From Aquifex sp. (GTDB lineage Bacteria; Aquificota; Aquificia; Aquificales; Aquificaceae), in contig WFPV01000202.1 of the NCBI GenBank assembly GCA_015487405.1, positions 1 to 10,342 of the forward strand: 10,342 nucleotides of DNA, written 5' to 3'. The position numbers were made by a program, and so were the translations under genes. The stretch's first letter is position 1. Each line of letters begins with the position of its first letter. The notes beneath the pieces were generated by a model. It saw only the letters and a program-made list of their open reading frames with translations. It was not told the origin of the DNA and did not search any database. Below, in pieces: positions 4,898-10,342 of this stretch.

Positions 4898-7430
4898 TTT
4901 AATTCTCTTTTTAGTTTTAATTGCCTTCGGTGAAGAACTGAAGGAGAATCTTATTGTAAAAGTAAAGGTTCATGAAATAATAGAAATAAAAAAGCCTGAG
5001 TTTCAACCTCCTGATAAACTTTCCTACAGAGTAAAATCCTACGGAATAGTAAACGTTCAAGGGAAGCTTTTAGAACCTCCAAAGGAGCTAGAAGAAGCCG
5101 AGATATACGTTCTAAAAGAAGGAGGATGCGGAGCTCCAAAGGACCTAAACCTATACAAGCAGGGGGTGGAAGCCTACCTTAAAGGAGACCTCTATACAGC
5201 CGAAAAATCTCTCACAGATCTCTTGGCTATTCCCAACTCTCCCTTTGCGAACCCTGCCAAGTATGTCCTCGGACTCGTTAAGTATAAAAAGGTTAAATAC
5301 ACCCAAGCTTTAAAGCTCTTTGAAGAAGCCTGTAACACAAGACATCTTTACACAACTCCCGCTTGCGAAAGCTTCTTCGCCCTATACTTCAAGCTCTACG
5401 ACAAGGCTTATCCTGCAAGAGTACCCGAGCTCTGGAAGGTGGTCTATACCATCCACGAGGAGAACTTTATTCCGAAAGAAATTCTGGAGTGTGAACTCTT
5501 TACTTTCAAAAAGTATTGCTCCTACGTAAACGACTTTATTCAAGGAAAGGTAAACCTTGATTACAGAGCCAGCACAGAAATCAGAAGAGCAATCCTCCTT
5601 TTTGAAAAAGGAAAGTATGAAGAAGCCAAGGAAATCCTTGAAAGATATAAAAGCAAACTCCTACCTTACAGGGACGTTGTAATTTACTACTTGGGACTCA
5701 TAACCCTCAAGGAAGGTAACTACGACGAAGCCCTCGGCTATGCTCTGCTCCTTGAAACCTTAAACGATGAGCTTGCTAAAAATCTCTATGTCCGGATAGC
5801 TCTCAAAAAACCAAAAATCTCCCAGTACGTTTACGAAAAAACAAAGGATCGGTGGATACTCAAGTTTTCCGGGATCAAAGCTTACAACGAAGGAGACTAC
5901 AAGAAAGCCTTAGAGTTCTTTAAGGAAGCGGGAGAATACATATACGCCGCTTACGCGGCGTTAAAGCTCGGAAACTACGAACTTGCCTACGAGCTTCTCA
6001 AGAAAGCCGACCAAAAGAACGAACTCTACTACAAGCTCCTCCTTGAGGTTTTATACAAGCTTGGAAAAGACGAGCAGTTTCTGCAGGTTCTAAACGAGAT
6101 AAAGGACACTTACCCCGAGCTTTACGAAGAGTATTACGGCTGGTATCTTTTCAAAAAGAAAAAGTGGCAGGAAGCAGCGGAATACTTCAAGAATCCCATA
6201 TACAAAGCCATAGCCCTATACAACGCCGGAAAATACGAGGAAGTCTTAGAACTCCTAAAAGACAATGAGGAGTACGATGCGAGAATTCTGAAAGCTAAAG
6301 CTGCCATAGCGCTCGGTAAAACAGAGCTCGCCCGCAGGTTCCTGTTTAGCGAAACTCCCGAAGAGATTTACCTTCTCGGACTCAGCTACTTCGTTGAGGG
6401 GAACTACCAGAAAGCAATCCCCTACTTTGAAAAACTTCTCAAGGAACCTGAGTACAAACTCAAAGCTATGCTCCGTCTTGCGGACAGCTACTACAACCTC
6501 GGACAAAAAGACAAGGCGAGAACCTTGTATAGTCTAATAATCAAAGATTTTAAAAACTCTGCCGAAGCCCGTGAAGCTCTAATTGCCCTCGCTCAGATAG
6601 AAGCGGAGGAACCTACCAAGAATTTAGAAAAACTCTTGGAAGAGTTTATAAGAACCTATCCCGACAGTCCCCTCATTCCCGAGCTTCAGTTCCAGCTCGC
6701 GAGGATTTACGAAAAGGAAGGAAGAAAGGTAGAGGCTGAGATAATCCTAAGAAAACTCTTGAACAATCCTGACTACAGGGACCTCGCTGCCTTGGAGCTT
6801 GCAAAAATTACTGATGACAAAAAGGAAAAAGAAAAAATACTCTTAAACCTTCTAAAGAGCAACAAGGAGGAAGTCAGAAAAGAAGCCTTCGCTATGCTTG
6901 TGGACTTCTACCAAAAGGAAGGAAAACTCCTAAAATTAGCCAGGCTCCTTGAAAGAATGGAGCCTAAGGCTCAGGTTAAAGCCGTCGAGCTATACCTAAA
7001 ACTCGGAAGAGTGAAGGATGCCGAAAGAGTATTCAATAAACTCTATAAAAAATACGAGAACTGGGAGGAGCTGAAAGAGCTTGCTCTAAAACTTTACGAA
7101 AAGACTAAGAAAGTTAGATATCTCAGAATAGCCTACACTTCCAGAAAACCGGAGATAGCCCTTAGAGCCGCTTACCTACTCGGTATGTATTACCTAGGTA
7201 AAGACGATAAAAAGGCGTTGGAATACCTTGTGGAAGTAATCTACAGCGGAAGGAAGGAGTTTCCCTTCTACAAAAGAGCTGTCTTAACCAGTGCGGAACT
7301 TCTCAAGAAACTCAGAGCTTACAAAGACGCTTCCTGTATACTCAAAAGGCTGGAGGGATTAAAACTGGAAAAATGGGAAGAGGAAAAAGTTTTAAAATTA
7401 AAAAAGGGACTACCTCCCTGTGAGGGATAA
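4872..7430 (+). CDS. Large exported TPR-repeat protein
   Basis: An 852-residue protein. Residues 1-20 are a signal peptide (Lys/His n-region, hydrophobic core SLILFLVLIAFG), with cleavage likely after Gly20; no lipobox Cys. Residues about 22-90 form a strand-rich N-terminal segment. From about 93 to the end is a helical solenoid of tetratricopeptide repeats with typical G-x-Y-x-x-A patterns: KGDLYTAEKSL (104-114), KGKYEEAKEIL (246-256), EGNYDEALGYA (281-291), EGDYKKALEFF (340-350), LGNYELAYELL (366-376), AGKYEEVLELL (452-462), EGNYQKAIPYF (509-519) and LGQKDKARTLY (543-553). Later repeats degenerate. Likely periplasmic or outer-membrane-facing scaffold; no enzyme domain seen. Followed by exbB with a 2-nt gap, so it may be a partner of that motor, comparable in setting to periplasmic TPR proteins of Tol-Pal systems (CpoB/YbgF), though far longer. 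Function not established. Confidence 0.88.
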   Translation: MWKHIKHFSLILFLVLIAFGEELKENLIVKVKVHEIIEIKKPEFQPPDKLSYRVKSYGIVNVQGKLLEPPKELEEAEIYVLKEGGCGAPKDLNLYKQGVEAYLKGDLYTAEKSLTDLLAIPNSPFANPAKYVLGLVKYKKVKYTQALKLFEEACNTRHLYTTPACESFFALYFKLYDKAYPARVPELWKVVYTIHEENFIPKEILECELFTFKKYCSYVNDFIQGKVNLDYRASTEIRRAILLFEKGKYEEAKEILERYKSKLLPYRDVVIYYLGLITLKEGNYDEALGYALLLETLNDELAKNLYVRIALKKPKISQYVYEKTKDRWILKFSGIKAYNEGDYKKALEFFKEAGEYIYAAYAALKLGNYELAYELLKKADQKNELYYKLLLEVLYKLGKDEQFLQVLNEIKDTYPELYEEYYGWYLFKKKKWQEAAEYFKNPIYKAIALYNAGKYEEVLELLKDNEEYDARILKAKAAIALGKTELARRFLFSETPEEIYLLGLSYFVEGNYQKAIPYFEKLLKEPEYKLKAMLRLADSYYNLGQKDKARTLYSLIIKDFKNSAEAREALIALAQIEAEEPTKNLEKLLEEFIRTYPDSPLIPELQFQLARIYEKEGRKVEAEIILRKLLNNPDYRDLAALELAKITDDKKEKEKILLNLLKSNKEEVRKEAFAMLVDFYQKEGKLLKLARLLERMEPKAQVKAVELYLKLGRVKDAERVFNKLYKKYENWEELKELALKLYEKTKKVRYLRIAYTSRKPEIALRAAYLLGMYYLGKDDKKALEYLVEVIYSGRKEFPFYKRAVLTSAELLKKLRAYKDASCILKRLEGLKLEKWEEEKVLKLKKGLPPCEG

Positions 7431-7432
7431 AA

Positions 7433-8047
7433 ATGGAATTTTTGCTGTCACTCATTGAGAAAGGCGGATTTGTGATATATCCCCTCCTTTTGCTTTCCCT
7501 CTACTCGTGGTATATCATTGTGGAAAGAGCTTTGAACCTTAGAGTTTCTAACTACCTTCCCAGAAACCTCAACGAGTTGAAGCTCCTAATCCAGAAGGGT
7601 GATTACGAGGGAGCCCTGAAAATAGCAGAAATTACGGAACATACCTTCTCCAGAGCTGTAGCGATAGTTCTAAAGGAATACCTGAAAGGCAGGAAAGAAA
7701 AGGGATACCTCCTCCAACTCATGGAAGGAGAACTTGCCTCAATAGTTCCTAAAGTGGAAAAGAATCTCATAGTTCTTTCCGTGATAGCCTCGGTTGCACC
7801 GCTTCTTGGACTCTTCGGAACAATAACGGGATTGATAAAGGTCTTTTCAGCCTTTGCCATAACTCAAGAGGAGCAAGCCCTCAACCTCCTTGCGAAGGGA
7901 ATCAGTGAGGCGCTGATAGCGGCGGCTACCGGACTTGCAGTCGCAATCCCCGCACTCTTTGCCTATTGGGTTTTTAAAGCCATAGGAAACAACATCCTTG
8001 ATAAGGTCAGCGAAGAGGCAAAAGAAATAGTAAACTCTCTGGAGTAA
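7433..8047 (+). CDS. exbB: ExbB/TolQ-type proton channel subunit
   Basis: Inner-membrane subunit of the ExbB-ExbD (TolQ-TolR, MotA-like) complex, which uses proton flow to drive work across the envelope. 204 residues with three membrane segments: about 11-32, about 111-140 and about 157-185. The hallmark regions are APLLGLFGTITGLIKVF (122-138) and ISEALIAAATGLAVAIPA (157-174), with a short cytoplasmic domain between TM1 and TM2 (about 33-110). The TPR stop is followed by only 2 nt before this ATG, and a GAGGGAT site at 7422-7428 overlaps the TPR stop, so the two are translationally coupled. The paired small gene downstream identifies the ExbBD class. TolQ and ExbB cannot be told apart from this sequence alone. 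Confidence 0.92.
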   Translation: MEFLLSLIEKGGFVIYPLLLLSLYSWYIIVERALNLRVSNYLPRNLNELKLLIQKGDYEGALKIAEITEHTFSRAVAIVLKEYLKGRKEKGYLLQLMEGELASIVPKVEKNLIVLSVIASVAPLLGLFGTITGLIKVFSAFAITQEEQALNLLAKGISEALIAAATGLAVAIPALFAYWVFKAIGNNILDKVSEEAKEIVNSLE

Positions 8048-8051
8048 AGCT

Positions 8052-8453
8052 ATGAACCTAAGAAGAAGAGTTAGATTCCGCGAAGAGCAAAGGAGCTACA
8101 TAGACGTAGTTCCCCTCGTTGATACACTGCTTGCGGTCTTTCTGTTTTTAGCTATCCTCGCCTTTCAATCTCCCGAGACATTCATAGCCCTAAAACTCCC
8201 CTTTGCGGAAACCGGAGAGAAGGTAAAGCTTACCGCTCTAAAGATACAAGTAAAAAAAGACGGAACTTATCTATACAAAGGTAAGCCTGTATCCGAGGAG
8301 GAAATTATGAAGCTATTAGAGGAGAAAAAGTTTGATTATCTAATAATTGAGGCGGACGAGAACGCTAAGCATAAGTTCGTCGTAAAACTCATGGACTTAG
8401 CTCGCAAGAAGGGTATTGAGAATGTAGTTATCGCCGTAAAGAAGAAGAGATGA
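8052..8453 (+). CDS. exbD: ExbD/TolR-type proton channel subunit
   Basis: Partner of ExbB: one N-terminal membrane helix carrying the proton-relay aspartate and a periplasmic domain. 133 residues: a basic cytoplasmic tail (RRRVRFREEQR), then the motif YIDVVPLVDTLLAVFLFLAI (16-35), where Asp24 corresponds to the essential membrane Asp of ExbD, and a periplasmic alpha/beta domain (about 50-133) ending in a Lys/Arg tail. Start: GGAG at 8041-8044 inside exbB, 7 nt before the ATG, 4-nt gap after exbB. Its stop overlaps the next gene's ATG. No TonB or TolA lies adjacent, so the energised substrate is unknown. Confidence 0.9.
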   Translation: MNLRRRVRFREEQRSYIDVVPLVDTLLAVFLFLAILAFQSPETFIALKLPFAETGEKVKLTALKIQVKKDGTYLYKGKPVSEEEIMKLLEEKKFDYLIIEADENAKHKFVVKLMDLARKKGIENVVIAVKKKR

Positions 8454-9175
8454 GCTTCTTTCTGAAGAAACTAATCTCCTACTTTATTCTTCCTCCGGGA
8501 ATTTTTATTGTTATCTTTCTAATCTTTTACCTTTTCAGTAGGCGAAAATTCCTAAAAAAGCTCGCTCTCTTTTCTGCAATAGCTCTATACCTCATATCCA
8601 TAGAGCCTTTCAAGGACCTCCTCTACATTCCCCTTGAAAAGCCCTACAAAATTCCTGAAAATCCGAGGGGAGATGCTATAGTAGTGCTTGGAGGCGGTGT
8701 TTACAACAGCGGAAGGTTGAAGGCATCTTCTTTTAAGCGCCTCATAACGGGATTTATACTCCACAAAAGGACGGGACTTCCTATAATCCTATCGGGGGGA
8801 GCGGCAATAAGCGTGATTCCAGAAGCTAAGATTATGAAAGAGTTATTAAAGACCTTCGGTGTTGATGAAGATTACATATACGCTGAGGTAAACAGCAGGG
8901 ATACTGGAGAGAACGCAAAATACGTTAAAAAGGTCTGCGAAAAAATAGGATGCGAAACGATTATCCTCGTTACCTCCGGTTTTCATATGAGAAGAGCGGA
9001 AGCTCTATTTAAGAAGGAAGGCTTTAAGGTGGTTCCCTATCCCACTGACCTCAAGTTTGAGGGAAGGTACAACGTCTACAGCTTCTTTCCCAAATACAGC
9101 GTCTTTTACGACAGTGCAATAGCGATAAGGGAGTATATAGGTCTCCTCTTTTACAAGCTTACGGGTCGGATTTGA
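8450..9175 (+). CDS. DUF218 membrane protein, ElyC/YdcF/SanA-like
   Basis: A 241-residue protein. Two membrane segments near the N-terminus (about 13-30 and about 37-51) precede a DUF218 domain (about 74-205). That domain shows the family pattern GDAIVVLGGGVYNSGRL (74-90), PIILSGG (111-117), EAKIMK (125-130), EVNSRDTGENA (146-156) and a strand ILVTSGFHMRRA (172-183). ElyC in E. coli is linked to undecaprenyl-phosphate and peptidoglycan homeostasis; the enzymatic activity of the family is not settled, so I give no symbol. The ATG overlaps the exbD stop (ATGA, 4 nt), with a weak AAGAAG site upstream, suggesting coupled translation. The last 17 nt overlap the 3' end of coaE on the other strand. 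Confidence 0.88.
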   Translation: MSFFLKKLISYFILPPGIFIVIFLIFYLFSRRKFLKKLALFSAIALYLISIEPFKDLLYIPLEKPYKIPENPRGDAIVVLGGGVYNSGRLKASSFKRLITGFILHKRTGLPIILSGGAAISVIPEAKIMKELLKTFGVDEDYIYAEVNSRDTGENAKYVKKVCEKIGCETIILVTSGFHMRRAEALFKKEGFKVVPYPTDLKFEGRYNVYSFFPKYSVFYDSAIAIREYIGLLFYKLTGRI

Positions 9176-9749
9176 GTTCTTCGTAAACCTTCTTAACCTG
9201 CTCGTAAGTTTCCTCTAAGCTTCCGGTGCTGTAAATAACGTAGTCTGCGAACTTTACCTTCTCCTCTATGGGCATCTGGAGTTTCCACCGCCTTTCAAAA
9301 TCTTCCGGAGAGAGTCCCCTCTTTATAGCTCTCTCTTTACATACCTCGTAGGGTGCGTAAACGACGATGAGCTTGTCAAACTTTTTATAGCTTCCCTTTT
9401 CTACGAGCAGACTCGCTTCCACTATAAAGACAGCGTCCTCCGGAAGACTCTTCTCAATTCTTTCAAGCTCCTCGTATAAGGCTTTGTGGGTTATCTCCTC
9501 CAGTTTCCTTAACTTTTCTTTATCGGAGAAGACAATTCCGGCTAGCTTCTTCCTGTCAATGTTCCCCTTTTTATCTAAGATTCCCTCACCGAAGGTATCT
9601 AAAACCTTCTTATAAACAGGATGTCCCTTACTGTAGAAAGAGTGAATTAGCTTGTCCGCATCAACGACGTAAGCTCCCAGCTTTCGGAACATCTCCGCAA
9701 CGGTTGATTTGCCACAGCCTATATTTCCTGTAAGTCCTACCTTCTTCAT
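9159..9749 (-). CDS. coaE: Dephospho-CoA kinase
   Basis: Phosphorylates the 3'-hydroxyl of the ribose in dephospho-CoA using ATP, the last step of coenzyme A synthesis, in the cytoplasm. 196 residues, normal for the family. The P-loop GNIGCGKST is at 8-16, followed by VVDADKLI (28-35), where Asp32 fits the family's acidic metal/substrate residue. The CoA-type core continues with LDKKGNIDRKKLA (about 58-70) and the VEASLLVE strand (about 109-116), and ends with ERRWKLQMPIEEK (about 147-159), with the Arg/Gln residues of the lid. The ATG overlaps the lpxI stop by 4 nt (AGATGA), so the pair is coupled and read together. Its stop lies inside the 3' end of the plus-strand DUF218 gene. Confidence 0.95.
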   Translation of the reverse strand: MKKVGLTGNIGCGKSTVAEMFRKLGAYVVDADKLIHSFYSKGHPVYKKVLDTFGEGILDKKGNIDRKKLAGIVFSDKEKLRKLEEITHKALYEELERIEKSLPEDAVFIVEASLLVEKGSYKKFDKLIVVYAPYEVCKERAIKRGLSPEDFERRWKLQMPIEEKVKFADYVIYSTGSLEETYEQVKKVYEELKSDP

Positions 9750-10342
9750 CTCAGTCCGTAAACTGCTATCTTAAACCTTTTTGCAAGCTCTTTAAACCTT
9801 TCTTTCCTAACTATGTAAACCTTCCCCGCTTCCAAGAACAAAGCTTTCGCTCCTGCTTCTTTCATAACCTTCAGCGTTTCCTCACCTACGGTAGGAACGT
9901 CAATCCTGAAATCTTGATTCTTGCGAGCAACCTTTATAACGACCGTGCCTCTTCCAGCGAGACTTCCTGCCCTCCTTATAGTTTCTTGCGTTCCCTCCAT
10001 GGCTTCCACGGCTACGACCGCTTTGTCTTTTACCACGATTGTCTGCCCGATGTCCAAGCTTGCAAGCTCTTTAGCTATAGGAAATCCCCACCGAGCATCT
10101 TCCAAGGCTTCTTTATCAGGGGGGAAAGAGTTTATACTTCCCTCTTCCGCAAGTAGTTCATTAAGAATAGGCTTAGGGTCAATTACTCTAAATCCTTTAT
10201 CCTCTAAAAAGCTTATGAAGGTCCTTATTAAAGTCTCCGGTTTTCTGTCTTTTGTTTTTCTGAGTAGATTAAAGGTAGTCCAATCCATTTTTAAAATTTC
10301 TAAAAAAATAAGCTTGTGCTCAAACTTTCCGAGCATAACTAC
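9746..10342 (-). CDS. lpxI: UDP-2,3-diacylglucosamine pyrophosphatase LpxI (DUF1009), 5' end outside window
   Basis: Cleaves UDP-2,3-diacylglucosamine to lipid X and UMP in lipid A synthesis; it is the alternative to LpxH. The frame is open to the last base of the window. The ATG at 10334-10336 is probably internal (Val-Val-Met-Leu-Gly-Lys), since LpxI proteins are about 260-280 residues and have an N-terminal Rossmann-like domain that is missing here; about 199 codons are seen. Counted from that internal Met, the C-terminal domain shows the typical VEAMEGTQETIRRAG (110-124) and RIDVPTVGEETL (144-155). Asp146 is the likely equivalent of the catalytic Asp known in Caulobacter LpxI (by alignment from memory). 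It couples to coaE through the ATGA overlap and implies a lipid A-bearing outer membrane. Confidence 0.9.
   Translation of the reverse strand, partial: VVMLGKFEHKLIFLEILKMDWTTFNLLRKTKDRKPETLIRTFISFLEDKGFRVIDPKPILNELLAEEGSINSFPPDKEALEDARWGFPIAKELASLDIGQTIVVKDKAVVAVEAMEGTQETIRRAGSLAGRGTVVIKVARKNQDFRIDVPTVGEETLKVMKEAGAKALFLEAGKVYIVRKERFKELAKRFKIAVYGLR

Noticed and set aside
4447..5529. Antisense and alternative frames inside pspA and the TPR gene (4447-4647, 4951-5139, 5320-5529)
   Set aside because: Shadows of genes with strong family motifs; no start signals of their own.
4872..7430. Tandem DNA repeats or a CRISPR array in the TPR gene
   Set aside because: The repetition is at protein level (degenerate TPR helices); the DNA copies differ and have no fixed repeat-spacer length.
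6255..7860. Antisense frames at 6255-6506 and 7603-7860
   Set aside because: Complement of the TPR and exbB genes; low-complexity Leu/Ser/Phe-rich products typical of antisense frames.
9914..10156. Plus-strand frame inside lpxI
   Set aside because: Antisense shadow of a gene with conserved DUF1009 motifs.

Overview
The window looks like chromosomal DNA from a hyperthermophilic member of the Aquificales, close to Aquifex/Hydrogenobacter. The reasons are the protein types (a bacterial Trm1 tRNA dimethyltransferase, and a PspA-type metal-independent phosphoserine phosphatase as known from Hydrogenobacter thermophilus), Lys/Glu/Ile/Tyr-rich proteins, very tight gene packing, and Gram-negative envelope genes (LpxI, ExbB/ExbD, signal peptidase). 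I recognised these by family memory and motif reading only; no search was run, and I cannot name the species.

Layout. At 1-864 (minus) lies the 5' part of trm1, running off the left edge. It is divergent from a secreted protein of unknown function (903-1616, plus), with only 38 bp between the start codons. Then comes bioB (1679-2677, plus), whose stop codon directly abuts the stop of convergent lepB (2678-3448, minus). From 3449 to 4258 is an 810-bp stretch without a convincing gene. It holds small open frames, a probable broken minus-strand ORF, hairpin-like dyads and a promoter-like hexamer.

A tight plus-strand operon follows (4259-9175): pspA, a large secreted TPR protein, exbB, exbD and an ElyC/YdcF-like DUF218 membrane protein. 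Adjacent genes overlap or lie at most 4 nt apart. At the right end a minus-strand pair, lpxI (partial, open to the right edge) and coaE, is joined by an ATGA overlap and converges on the plus operon with a 17-bp overlap.

How the genes fit together. The central operon joins a serine-biosynthesis phosphatase to an envelope module: a proton-driven ExbB/ExbD motor, a very long exported TPR solenoid, and an inner-membrane protein of the family linked to lipid-carrier and peptidoglycan homeostasis. No TonB/TolA partner or receptor is in the window, so the TPR protein is a candidate partner of the motor (inference). LpxI (lipid A) and LepB (signal peptide cleavage) add to the envelope theme; bioB and coaE are cofactor genes.

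Regulatory pattern. Four transcription-unit-leading genes (trm1, the 903 gene, lepB, pspA) have a -10-like hexamer 7-8 nt before the ATG and no Shine-Dalgarno sequence, suggesting leaderless mRNAs. bioB and several genes inside the operon do have purine-rich ribosome binding sites. I did not find a CRISPR array, a tRNA or rRNA, or an intact mobile element.
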